From NCBI GenBank assembly GCA_910584595.1, contig CAJUBQ010000012.1, positions 10,846-74,845 of the forward strand: 64,000 nucleotides of DNA, written 5' to 3'. The first letter of the stretch is position 1. Each line of letters opens with the position of its first letter. Positions 43,183-52,270 of this stretch are shown here, piece after piece. Position numbers and translations under genes: made by a program. The DNA is from an uncultured Eubacterium sp. GTDB taxonomy: Bacteria > Bacillota > Clostridia > Lachnospirales > Lachnospiraceae. Below the pieces are notes generated by a model that was not told where the DNA came from, made no database searches, and was given only the letters and a program-made list of their open reading frames with translations.

Positions 43183-44076
43183 TTATTGCATATACTGCAT
43201 CGGATCTACCGGTTCTTCGTCTTTTAACAGCTCAAAGTAAAGGTTGCTTCCTTCAACAGAATAATATTTCGTAGGTTCTGCAACATAACCAATTGCATTT
43301 CCTGCCTCTACAGTAGCTCCTTCTTTATATAATACTTCTTTTAACTGGCCATAAACAGCGCTGTATCCGTTTCCAAGATCCATCGTAACCGTAAGTCCGG
43401 TCTCTTCATTGGCAGAAATATCTGTAATTTTACCTGTTGCAGCTGCATTTACCGGGTCGTTTACTTTTCCGGCAATAATCAAAGCAGGGTTATACTTATA
43501 CTGCTCCAATGTCGCAAAATATACAGTCTGATCCATGCTGTAATTTAAGATCACATCTCCCTGTAACGGCCAGCTCAGATCAGAATCCGGAGAAAAGTTC
43601 AAAGAAACTGCAGATTTGGAATGCGCTGTCGTTTCTTGCTGTGTTTGTTTCTGCTCCGGCTGTGTCTGTTTTGTCTGATCCTGTTTTTGAGCTGACTCAT
43701 TTTCTGCCTGATTTTTCGGTACCTTTTTCTCTGTATTTGTATCTGATGTCTTACCTGATACTTTTTCTTTTTGATCCTGTGTGGTATCTTTTGGCTTTAT
43801 AATAGAAGTAACACTCGTGAAATCTTCCTCCTGCTCTGGAATCTTTGTCGGATTAACAAATGGATCATTTGTTTCATTTAGAGCTGCAGACTGTTCCATT
43901 TTCTGTTCATTTGCCAATTCTTGTTCTCTCTTAGCCAATTCCTGTTCCTGGCGTTCATTTGTAATACGATTTGATACATAGACGCCTGTCATAGCCGCAA
44001 TTGCCGCAAATAACACGAGGGAAGCAATTGCATATTGTTTTTGTTGAAAAAATCTTCGCATTCTATTCCTTTTCAT
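43183..44076 (-). CDS. M23-like (SpoIIQ-like) membrane-anchored protein lacking metal ligands
   Basis: This is a 297-aa protein. A basic N-terminus and one membrane helix (about 15-34) lead to a Lys/Gln/Glu-rich linker with coiled-coil character (about 38-150) and a C-terminal M23/LytM-type domain (about 165-290; GDVILNYSMDQTV, NAAATGKITDISANEE, GNGYSAVYGQL, GNAIGYVAEP). The His of the HxxxD and HxH zinc motifs are replaced: the region reads AGKVNDPV, YGQL and LYFEL. It is therefore probably a non-catalytic LytM-like protein, as in SpoIIQ, which acts in the engulfment septum with SpoIIIAH. SpoIIQ identity is inferred from architecture. It has no spoIID or other partner nearby. Confidence 0.75.
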   Translation of the reverse strand: MKRNRMRRFFQQKQYAIASLVLFAAIAAMTGVYVSNRITNERQEQELAKREQELANEQKMEQSAALNETNDPFVNPTKIPEQEEDFTSVTSIIKPKDTTQDQKEKVSGKTSDTNTEKKVPKNQAENESAQKQDQTKQTQPEQKQTQQETTAHSKSAVSLNFSPDSDLSWPLQGDVILNYSMDQTVYFATLEQYKYNPALIIAGKVNDPVNAAATGKITDISANEETGLTVTMDLGNGYSAVYGQLKEVLYKEGATVEAGNAIGYVAEPTKYYSVEGSNLYFELLKDEEPVDPMQYMQ

Positions 44077-44172
44077 TTACACCATCCACCTTTTTTCTTT
44101 GTTTTAAAAATAGTGTTGCCTGAAAACGGATAGTTATGCAGGATTTTTCATTTTAAAATTTTCCAGCGCCAC

Positions 44173-44967
44173 TTAAGAACTATACGCAAATAATATTTTA
44201 TCAATTTCTGATAACAGACGGTTTTTCTCCGCCGGCTTTAAAAAATATCCGGCAGGTTTTAACTTTAATACCGCTTCAATATTCTCCCTGTCATTAACTG
44301 CTGTTAAAAAGATGACCGGAATATCTTTCATATCCTCATCGGCACGAATCATCTCAAGCGTCATCCTTCCATCACAGACTGGCATCTCATAATCCAGCAA
44401 TATTAAATCCGGTCTCTTTTTTCCAATGGAAGTCATTGCCTGTGCGCCCGATACTGCCAGAGCGACTTCATACCGATCCTGAAGCATTGCTTTCATTGTA
44501 CGAAGCGCAGTGCCATTATCATCGACTACAAGAATAAGTTTTTTTCCTTTATTTTCTTGTTTGTCCTGCATTTTTGCTTCTTCAGCTTCATGCTCTGCTT
44601 CATTTGGATCGATTCCAAGCCTTCTGCATACCGCTTCCATAATCGTAGTATGTTCCACCGGACGAATCAAATTTTCAAACTGGCCGTTTTCATAATACTT
44701 AAAAAACGTACTGCTTTCTTCCTTTGTCCCGATTGTCAATACAGGTATTTGTGAATACTGACTGCTTAACAGAAAAAAAATAGATGTATCAATATCATAA
44801 GCTCCAATTAGACTAATGACAACAAGATCCGGATTGACAATTTTTAACATTCCCTCCAAAACACCTGCATTTTCTGAACAAAGCTGTACATGAAAAAATT
44901 GTGATAAAAATGTATTTGTTTCCTTGACAACATGATTCAGCTTTCCTATCAATAATATTTTCTTCAT
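44173..44967 (-). CDS. Response regulator with pseudo-receiver and receiver domains
   Basis: This is a 264-aa protein. The N-terminal part (1-115) looks like a degenerate receiver (KKILLIGKLNHVV; no acceptor Asp), followed by a short Glu-rich linker. A full receiver domain (about 143-264) has acidic pair D149-D150, acceptor Asp192 in ILLDYEMP, Thr in VIFLTAV and Lys in YFLKPAEK. There is no DNA-binding output. It lies 28 bases after the hybrid kinase gene, so it is probably its phosphate sink or next relay element. Confidence 0.92.
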   Translation of the reverse strand: MKKILLIGKLNHVVKETNTFLSQFFHVQLCSENAGVLEGMLKIVNPDLVVISLIGAYDIDTSIFFLLSSQYSQIPVLTIGTKEESSTFFKYYENGQFENLIRPVEHTTIMEAVCRRLGIDPNEAEHEAEEAKMQDKQENKGKKLILVVDDNGTALRTMKAMLQDRYEVALAVSGAQAMTSIGKKRPDLILLDYEMPVCDGRMTLEMIRADEDMKDIPVIFLTAVNDRENIEAVLKLKPAGYFLKPAEKNRLLSEIDKILFAYSS

Positions 44968-44995
44968 TTTTCCCCTCCAAATTTGTCATCCGACA

Positions 44996-47900
44996 TTACT
45001 GTATACATTCTAAAAGTATGTCCGCAATCCGATCAGCTTCCTCCGCATCCAAATTTGTAACCGCATCTGCCAGTTTACGGATATTTTTTTCTGTTTCCTG
45101 CGAAAATTTATATGATCTCAGCCGGGTCATCAGCTCATCCGCCTGGTCTATATCCATCTCCCGCATACTGAACCGTACCATTTCTACAAGCGCCAGTATC
45201 ACAGAAGGATCTGTTACCTCTTTCCTGCCATCTTCCTCAATTCCAAATACTCCCTGAAGTTTTTCCTGATAACTGCGCCACTCCGTTAAAAATGCCGGCG
45301 TCATAGCTATTATTACATCTGTATTCCCGTCTTTTGCAGCATACTCTAATATTTTGGCTACACCAAAAAGCGGAAGTATTCCTACAGTTGCCGCAAGACT
45401 TTTCATGGCATGTACTTGTATCCGATACGAATCTATATGCTGTGCAGCTGCCGTCATAACCTCATCCTGTCCAAATAACTCTGTTTCCTCAGACAATGAC
45501 GACACTCTCTGATGATAATTTACAATCTGCTCAAATGACTGCTCCAAATGATCTGCTGCAGATTCAATTTGAGCATAAAACTCCCTTACTGTATATTCCA
45601 GCAATTCTTTGTCTGGAAGATGCATCCATGCATACTGCCAGTCCAACCCATCTATTTGAGGAAGACTTTCTAAAATCCCGGCCTCAAGCTGTCCTTGCAT
45701 AGATATCGGCTCTTTTGACAGTAATTTTTCCGGCAGCATTTTTTGTATCATCTGTTCCAGCTTTTCCGGCACGACAGGTTTTGATAAAAAATCATCAAAG
45801 CCCTCCGATAAATATTTTTCTTTCGCGCCTGCCACCGCATTTGCCGTCAATACAACGATCGGTGTATCTTTACATGGAAAATCTGTCAGTTTTCGCATCT
45901 CGTGCAGCGTCTCTATTCCATCCATTTCCGGCATCATATGATCGAGAAAAATCAAATCATAATGATGTTCCTGCACCAGTCTCAGACATTCCATCCCACT
46001 GCCTGCATCCGTAACCTGGATTTGTGTCTCTTTCAGCAGATTACGAAGAACCTTGCGGTTCATAGCATTATCATCCACAACAAGTATTTTTGCTTCCGGC
46101 GCACAGAACTTTGATCTGTAACTGTAATCTTCCGCTATTTTTTGTACTCTTGTCTCAAAATCTCCAATCGGTGTTTCATCAACTACCTTTTGCTCTACCG
46201 AAAAAGAAAATTTGGATCCTTTTCCATATTCACTTTCCACCTGCAGCCTGCTCCCCAGCAGCTCCAAAAGCTGGATCGTAATACTCATGCCAAGTCCGGT
46301 TCCCTCAATATTACGATTTCTGTCTTCTTCAATCCGTTCGAATTCAGCAGACAGTTTCGGCAAATCCTCCTGTTTTATCCCAATTCCTGTATCCTCGACT
46401 TCAAAATCAAGAACAACATTTTCTCCAGCCTTATGGCTTTTTATACGGAGCCAAACCGTTCCTTCCTGTGTATACTTCACGGCATTTGTTAGAATGTTTG
46501 TCAATACCTGACGGATACGCACATCATCCCCATATAATCCAGACGGAATATTATGCTCAGCTTCAACTTCCAGCCTGATATTTTTATTTGAAGCTCTCTG
46601 TGAAGCCATATTTGCCAGATCGTGAATCATACTGCTTATATCATACTCCGCCGGTATGATTTCCATTTTGCCGGATTCGATTTTTGAAAAATCCAAAATA
46701 TCATTGACAAGTGAAAGAAGCGTCTGTCCTGCCATATAAATATCCATGGCATATTCTTTAATATTTTGTTCTTTTGATTCCCGCAGTATCATTTCATCCA
46801 TTCCAAGCACTGCATTGATTGGTGTGCGGATCTCATGAGACATGTGTGCGAGAAATTTTCCCTTCGCATCATTTGCAGCCAAAGCCTCGTGCCTTGCTTC
46901 TTCCGCTTCTTGTTTAGCCTGCTCCAGACATATATTTTGCCGCTCGGCTTCCTTTACCCGTTCCTCTACATCTGCCCGATACTCTTTTGACAGCTGAAAC
47001 ACATGCATAACTGCCATCATAATCGCAAATACCGTCATGCTATATTGTCCTGCTATATTGACATGTTCAGTTTGAAATACCACATTTATAATTATGTTGG
47101 CAATTCCTCCGGACAGCAGGACAAGCATTGCGAATACAGAAAGTAACGTATGATAACTTTTATTTTTATAATCAAATTGAATCAGGCTTACGATAGCAAC
47201 TATGCAAACTGCTCCTATCACGCTTGCGGACAAATTAACCATATTGCGCATATTCTGTATTCCAATCAAATGCAGTAAAATCTGCCCAACTGCATGAATA
47301 CTTACACAGCAAAGCAATACGGAAAAACGGCGCGGGTATATCGGATGAAGGTTTTTTTCAAAATATTGAGCTAAAAATAATGGAAGAAGCAATACCAGAT
47401 ATTCCTGCATCTCATAAGCTTCCTGCATATTGTAAAAAATACTTAAAGTATCTGTGCCAATAAAACAATATATCCCCGCTGCAAAGCCCGCCAAAGCCAG
47501 ATACATTTCACCCCGTGGCGCCTGTCTGGTATATCGCCTGATAAGCGCAAGTACAAACATAATAATCGCCATAATTATAATCAACAGGCAACATCCGATA
47601 TCTGCAATATTATTGCCAACTACGCTAATCAGAATCACATCCCGGGTTTCTACTCTGGCTTCTTCAAATACTGCTGCCTTATCTGAATAAGCCGATAAAA
47701 GAGTAATCATTAATTCTCCGTCTGCAAATACATTTGGGATATCTACATAATGTTCATCTTTCCCTGATGTTTGATCTTCATCCTCCACTTTCCCAGGTTC
47801 CGAATGGTATATCACTTCATCATCTAAAATCACATGCACTACGGCATCTGCAGCTGAAATACTTAAAGTCAGTCCTGCATATTCTTTTGGCACAATATTT

Positions 47901-48214
47901 TGAAAAATCGCAATGCTCTCGGATGTATTGCCGCTCTGTGCCTCATACGGCAAGTCTGTCTTATGGCATTCTCCCCGCGCTTGCGCACTTTCATACAGCT
48001 CTCGGATATTCTCAGGATTCTCCAGTTCTTCTTTAGACAACTGCTGACTGTCCAAATCCAATTCTGCCATTATCCAGCCTTCATTCATAAAATGCTCAAT
48101 CTGATTTGGAAACAGAGACATACCCTCCTGTGCCTGATATTGAATTAAGGCGATTACCATAAAAATAAGCGTTAAGATAATGGATATTCCTGCCAGCCTT
48201 CTTAAAATCTTCAT
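44996..48214 (-). CDS. Hybrid sensor histidine kinase with receiver and HPt domains
   Basis: This 1072-aa membrane sensor has an N-terminal helix, an extracytoplasmic beta-rich domain (about 30-185) and seven further helices (about 190-405), the 7TMR-DISM-like layout. A short coiled coil (about 410-445) leads to HisKA with His460 in SHEIRTP, HATPase-c (N-box and GTGLGMSI near 640), a receiver with FLDHMMPEMDG near 755, and an HPt domain (VHAMKSLAATVG near 930). The signal is unknown. With the adjacent two-receiver protein it forms a phosphorelay. The start has a reasonable RBS (AGGAAG). Confidence 0.92.
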   Translation of the reverse strand: MKILRRLAGISIILTLIFMVIALIQYQAQEGMSLFPNQIEHFMNEGWIMAELDLDSQQLSKEELENPENIRELYESAQARGECHKTDLPYEAQSGNTSESIAIFQNIVPKEYAGLTLSISAADAVVHVILDDEVIYHSEPGKVEDEDQTSGKDEHYVDIPNVFADGELMITLLSAYSDKAAVFEEARVETRDVILISVVGNNIADIGCCLLIIIMAIIMFVLALIRRYTRQAPRGEMYLALAGFAAGIYCFIGTDTLSIFYNMQEAYEMQEYLVLLLPLFLAQYFEKNLHPIYPRRFSVLLCCVSIHAVGQILLHLIGIQNMRNMVNLSASVIGAVCIVAIVSLIQFDYKNKSYHTLLSVFAMLVLLSGGIANIIINVVFQTEHVNIAGQYSMTVFAIMMAVMHVFQLSKEYRADVEERVKEAERQNICLEQAKQEAEEARHEALAANDAKGKFLAHMSHEIRTPINAVLGMDEMILRESKEQNIKEYAMDIYMAGQTLLSLVNDILDFSKIESGKMEIIPAEYDISSMIHDLANMASQRASNKNIRLEVEAEHNIPSGLYGDDVRIRQVLTNILTNAVKYTQEGTVWLRIKSHKAGENVVLDFEVEDTGIGIKQEDLPKLSAEFERIEEDRNRNIEGTGLGMSITIQLLELLGSRLQVESEYGKGSKFSFSVEQKVVDETPIGDFETRVQKIAEDYSYRSKFCAPEAKILVVDDNAMNRKVLRNLLKETQIQVTDAGSGMECLRLVQEHHYDLIFLDHMMPEMDGIETLHEMRKLTDFPCKDTPIVVLTANAVAGAKEKYLSEGFDDFLSKPVVPEKLEQMIQKMLPEKLLSKEPISMQGQLEAGILESLPQIDGLDWQYAWMHLPDKELLEYTVREFYAQIESAADHLEQSFEQIVNYHQRVSSLSEETELFGQDEVMTAAAQHIDSYRIQVHAMKSLAATVGILPLFGVAKILEYAAKDGNTDVIIAMTPAFLTEWRSYQEKLQGVFGIEEDGRKEVTDPSVILALVEMVRFSMREMDIDQADELMTRLRSYKFSQETEKNIRKLADAVTNLDAEEADRIADILLECIQ

Positions 48215-48435
48215 ATTGATTTACTTCCTGCTTCCTGTTTTCTGTTTTATCTTGTGTTCCATACAGACAAAATACATTCATAATTATCAGTCTACCACAA
48301 ATTGGCATATTCCTCAATTATTTGTTGTTTTTTTCAATTTTCAAAAGCAGTACTCTCAAAAATTTATTCTCAGTCAAACGTACGCTTATTTTACGATGTA
48401 CTAATTATTTCTTAATATTTTCTGCTATCAGAAAA

Positions 48436-48484
48436 ATAACACAAAATCAGCAAATTTTCCCATAAGACAAAAATTTTGTGTTAT
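48436..48484. promoter_or_regulatory. 12-bp inverted repeat at the promoter of the ferredoxin-MCP operon
   Basis: ATAACACAAAAT (48436-48447) is perfectly complementary to ATTTTGTGTTAT (48473-48484), with a 25-base spacer. The right arm ends at the putative -10 (TTATACT). It could be an operator for a dimeric regulator or a hairpin. The 311-base gap 48215-48525 contains it and otherwise shows no gene. A good -35 is not obvious. Confidence 0.5.
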
Positions 48485-48525
48485 ACTACTAATTAGAAGC
48501 AAAAAACAGACAGGAGGTTCATGAA

Positions 48526-49818
48526 ATGGGACATTTGACAACAAGAGACGCCTATAAAAATCTGGAGGAACGGATTAACTGGTTTACCCAGGGTGCGCCT
48601 CCTTCTGATACGCTATACAAAATCTTACAGGTGTTATATACAGAAAAAGAAGCTAAATGGGCGTCTCTGCTTCCGGTTCGCCCTTTTACTCTGAAAAAAG
48701 CTGCAAAAATATGGGGAACTACTGAAGCCAAAGCCGAAAAACTACTGGACAGACTTTGTGAAAAAGCGCTGCTCGTTGATTCTGAATACCATGGCCAGCG
48801 TCAATTTGTGATGCCCCCTCCGATGGCAGGATTTATAGAGTTTGCTTTGATGCGCACAAGAGGCGACATTGACCAGAAATATCTAAGTAATCTGTATTAT
48901 CAGTATATGAATGTAGAAGAAGATTTTATTAAAGACCTGTTTTTTGTAACAGAGACAAGGCTTGGCCGTGTATTCGTCCAGGAGCCGGTGTTGACGAACG
49001 CCAAAACCAATCATATCCTGGATTATGAACGAGCCACACATATTGTAGAAGAAGCTGAATATATCGGTCTTGGAACGTGTTACTGCAGACACAAAATGTA
49101 CCATGCAGGCCATCCATGTGAGATTGATGCGCCATGGGATGTCTGCCTGACCTTTGATAACGTTGCACGTTCTCTTGCTGAACACGGTGAATACGCACGT
49201 TTGATCTCTAAAGAAGAAGCAAAAGACGCATTGGAACGTTCTTATGCGAGCAATCTGGTACAAATCGGTGAAAATGTCAGAGAACATCCCGCTTTTATCT
49301 GCAACTGTTGCGGATGCTGCTGTGAAGCATTACAGGCAGCCAGACATTTCAGCCCAATGCAGCCTGTAGCAACAACAAACTATATACCAAATATTTCTGT
49401 AAATAAATGCATTGGATGCGGAAAGTGCGCAAAAGTATGTCCGATTCTGGCCATTACAATGAAACAGGAAGATCAACAAAAAAAGCTCCCTCATATTGAT
49501 ACCGAAATCTGTCTCGGCTGTGGCGTCTGTGCAAGGAATTGTCCTACGGGAGCTATTCAAATGGAACGCCGCCCCGTTCAGGTAATTACGCCTGTAAACA
49601 GCACCCATCGATTTGTCCTGCAGGCTATCGAAAAAGGCACTTTACAAAACCTGATTTTTGACAATCAGGCATTTGCCAATCACCGGGCTATGGCTGCAGT
49701 ATTTGGAACGATATTAAAACTGCCGCCTATCAAACAGGCGTTAGCAAGCAAACAGTTTAAATCCATCTATCTGGATAAATTGTTATCCATGCAGAAAAAG
49801 CATAAATCTACAGATTAA
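48526..49818 (+). CDS. 4Fe-4S ferredoxin-domain protein, first gene of a pair with an MCP
   Basis: This is a 430-aa cytoplasmic protein. An N-terminal winged-helix-like region (about 40-95: [24 protein letters not shown]) resembles a DNA-binding fold. A Cys-rich middle (GTCYCRHK near 190, [11 protein letters not shown] near 265) precedes a dicluster ferredoxin ([12 protein letters not shown] near 300 and [12 protein letters not shown] near 335). It resembles the ferredoxin-like proteins common in Clostridia, of unknown role. It may sense redox. RBS AGGAGG precedes ATG. It is followed by an MCP gene 20 bases later. Confidence 0.78.
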   Translation: MGHLTTRDAYKNLEERINWFTQGAPPSDTLYKILQVLYTEKEAKWASLLPVRPFTLKKAAKIWGTTEAKAEKLLDRLCEKALLVDSEYHGQRQFVMPPPMAGFIEFALMRTRGDIDQKYLSNLYYQYMNVEEDFIKDLFFVTETRLGRVFVQEPVLTNAKTNHILDYERATHIVEEAEYIGLGTCYCRHKMYHAGHPCEIDAPWDVCLTFDNVARSLAEHGEYARLISKEEAKDALERSYASNLVQIGENVREHPAFICNCCGCCCEALQAARHFSPMQPVATTNYIPNISVNKCIGCGKCAKVCPILAITMKQEDQQKKLPHIDTEICLGCGVCARNCPTGAIQMERRPVQVITPVNSTHRFVLQAIEKGTLQNLIFDNQAFANHRAMAAVFGTILKLPPIKQALASKQFKSIYLDKLLSMQKKHKSTD

Positions 49819-49838
49819 ATTCGCAGGAGGATAAAACG

Positions 49839-51314
49839 ATGAAGTTACAATCGATAAAAAATGAAGAAAAACTAATCAACAACATATTATTTCTTTATAT
49901 TTTAGGAGTTGCCATATCCGGTTGGGCTTTCGTAATGATCTTCTTAAACGGCGGTTTACGCGAAGCTGTTTTTCTTCTGTCAGGGCTTTCAGCAATTATT
50001 ACGAAACTGTTGGAAAAACCATTAGGAAGTAAAGCAAAATATGTATATGCCTGCATTCCTCCTATTGTAGGGGCAATTACAGCAGCTGTTTCCTGCACAA
50101 CTGACAGCGCCGGATATGTCTGTCTGACACATTATTATTTTGTCGCAACGCTTTTGTTAGTTCCTTATTATGAACAAACATTACTTAAAACCAGTTATGC
50201 TGTTACAATCGTTGTAAATGCAGCTATGATGATTGCATTTCCGGCAGGATTCTTAAAGCTGCACAGCGTTATTGGCTGGGTATTTACAACCATCGTTTAC
50301 ACTGTATTGCTTGCCGTATGCTGTTTTATTAGTTATCGTGCCACCACACTATTTGGAATGGTTGAGAAAAAAGAACTGGATCTAAAACATGTATTAGATC
50401 AGGTTCAAGTGTTGTCAAACGATTTGTATACAGCCGGAGCCGCACTTTCATCCGTATCTGAAAGTGAAAGCACATCAGCAGAACAGCTCGCCTCTACGAG
50501 CGAACAGCTGGTAGAAAGAAGCAACATACTTAGTTCAAAAACAGATGAAAGCATGAACAATCTGGGAGAGCTAAGCGAATGGGAAAGCGTCGTTGCTGAT
50601 AATGTACAAAAAGTAGAAAACGCTTCCAGAGACTTACTTGAAAAATCAAAGGAAAATGAAAAATTTCTGAATGACTTACATGCAATCAATGGGGAAGTAT
50701 CTAAGTCCATGGAAGCAACAAATGAAATGACGCAGAACCTTTCAGACGCAGTCAAAGAAATCGGCGTAACGCTAAGCCTTATCAGCGATATTTCTAATTC
50801 GACAAATTTGCTGGCTCTAAATGCTTCTATTGAAGCTGCAAGAGCAGGAGAAGCAGGGCGCGGATTTGCTGTTGTCGCTACAGAAGTAGGAAATCTCGCA
50901 AACAGCACCCAGGAATCTCTAAAAGTAGTTCAGTCGGTGATCGAACGGGTACAGCAGAATGTAAGCCAAATCACGGCACAGGTAGAAGAAAATTCTTCTA
51001 AAATGAATACACAAAATGAATATTTCGCAAATGTATTTCAATGCATGAAAGATACCGCAGCGCTTTTGAATGTTTCTGTCAATGCAATTGAAAAAATGGG
51101 AGAAGCTCACAGCAGGCAGGCAGACGTTATTAAAAAAACAATATCGATTAATCAGGATATTGCAGAAAGCATTAAAGATGAAAACGAGCATTTTAACTCG
51201 ATTAATGCCATGACAGAAAGCAATGCTAATGATACGACCAATATAACTGAGCAGGCTGGAATTATTAATGAAATGGTTGATAAAATGACAGTACTGCTTA
51301 AACAAGGGGAATGA
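49839..51314 (+). CDS. Methyl-accepting chemotaxis protein
   Basis: This is a 491-aa protein. The N-terminus has about six membrane helices (about 12-170) with short loops and no large extracytoplasmic sensor domain. No HAMP domain is evident. The cytoplasmic signalling hairpin (about 195-491) has the highly conserved tip [20 protein letters not shown] near residue 325. Possible methylation Gln/Glu pairs occur on both sides. It should signal to CheA/CheW. Being co-transcribed with a ferredoxin protein suggests a redox or energy taxis input. RBS AGGAGG. Confidence 0.92.
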   Translation: MKLQSIKNEEKLINNILFLYILGVAISGWAFVMIFLNGGLREAVFLLSGLSAIITKLLEKPLGSKAKYVYACIPPIVGAITAAVSCTTDSAGYVCLTHYYFVATLLLVPYYEQTLLKTSYAVTIVVNAAMMIAFPAGFLKLHSVIGWVFTTIVYTVLLAVCCFISYRATTLFGMVEKKELDLKHVLDQVQVLSNDLYTAGAALSSVSESESTSAEQLASTSEQLVERSNILSSKTDESMNNLGELSEWESVVADNVQKVENASRDLLEKSKENEKFLNDLHAINGEVSKSMEATNEMTQNLSDAVKEIGVTLSLISDISNSTNLLALNASIEAARAGEAGRGFAVVATEVGNLANSTQESLKVVQSVIERVQQNVSQITAQVEENSSKMNTQNEYFANVFQCMKDTAALLNVSVNAIEKMGEAHSRQADVIKKTISINQDIAESIKDENEHFNSINAMTESNANDTTNITEQAGIINEMVDKMTVLLKQGE

Positions 51315-51324
51315 TATACTAAAA

Positions 51325-51360
51325 GAGGTTATTGAAATAGTATCACTTTTCAATAACCTC
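51325..51360. terminator. Bidirectional terminator between the MCP and HAD genes
   Basis: GAGGTTATTGAAA (51325-51337) is perfectly complementary to TTTCAATAACCTC (51348-51360) with a 10-base loop. The T-run is best on the minus strand (CTCTTTTAG), so it probably ends the HAD gene as well as the MCP gene. Confidence 0.75.
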
Positions 51361-51408
51361 ATATTAAAACACGTTCTTAAATTTTCAGCTAAAAGTTATA
51401 TGCCACAA

Positions 51409-52212
51409 CTATGTAAATATTTTATCTAATGTAACAAGCACGCCATCTTCTTCATTAGAAGGACATATATATTTTGCCGCATTCTTTACATTTTGTGGCG
51501 CGTTTGCCATTGCATAACTGTTTCTGCAGTAATTCAGCATCTCTATATCATTTTCCCCATCACCAAAAGCAACGCACTGCTCCGGGGAAATGCCCCAACG
51601 CTCCACAAGCCGCTTAATACCGGATGCCTTATGGCAACCTGGAGCAATCAAATCAATAGATCCATGACCGCTCGTTGTAGACTCCATTTTCCCTTTCAGC
51701 CTTTTACTAAATAGATCATAATAAAAATCTGTTTTTTCATCCGGAACTGTCAAAGCAAATTTTAGTATTTGGTCTTTTACTTTTTTTAAGTCATCAACCC
51801 ATTCTAAACGATGATAATAGATCTTTGTAAGTGCAACAAACTCCTGACTTACCGTTCCACGTTGACAGTATGCACTGTCCACTCCACACAAAATATTTAT
51901 GATTTCCGGATATTCCATACACAGATCAATCACATCATCTATTGTTTCCTTTGGCATATCTACCGCAAAAACAAGCTCCTTCCGATCTTTTACGTATGCT
52001 CCGTTTTCTGCAACAAAAGACAATTCATCATAATACCCTGGAAACAAATCTCTTAATTGATAATATTGGTTTCCGCTTGCCACAACAAAGTTACAGCCAA
52101 CATTTTTCATACGAGACAAAATACGTCTGAAACGTTGAATATCGTAAGTATAATCTGAGTGTACAAACGTACCGTCTATGTCAACAGTTACCAATTTTAT
52201 ATGGTTCTTCAT
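51409..52212 (-). CDS. HAD-superfamily (Cof-type) phosphatase
   Basis: This 267-aa protein is of HAD-IIB class. The nucleophile motif VTVDIDGTFV (Asp9, Asp11 by position in the motif) is at the N-terminus, followed by the cap domain and the acid motif FGDGENDIEML near 222. Such enzymes dephosphorylate sugar phosphates or cofactors, with specificity unknown. It lies downstream of, and separated by 58 bases from, the treC gene in the same direction, so it may join the trehalose transcript. Confidence 0.9.
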   Translation of the reverse strand: MKNHIKLVTVDIDGTFVHSDYTYDIQRFRRILSRMKNVGCNFVVASGNQYYQLRDLFPGYYDELSFVAENGAYVKDRKELVFAVDMPKETIDDVIDLCMEYPEIINILCGVDSAYCQRGTVSQEFVALTKIYYHRLEWVDDLKKVKDQILKFALTVPDEKTDFYYDLFSKRLKGKMESTTSGHGSIDLIAPGCHKASGIKRLVERWGISPEQCVAFGDGENDIEMLNYCRNSYAMANAPQNVKNAAKYICPSNEEDGVLVTLDKIFT

Positions 52213-52270
52213 AGCATCCCATCCTTAACTTCTTATTTCTTAAATATAATACCCGCACTTTATCACATTT

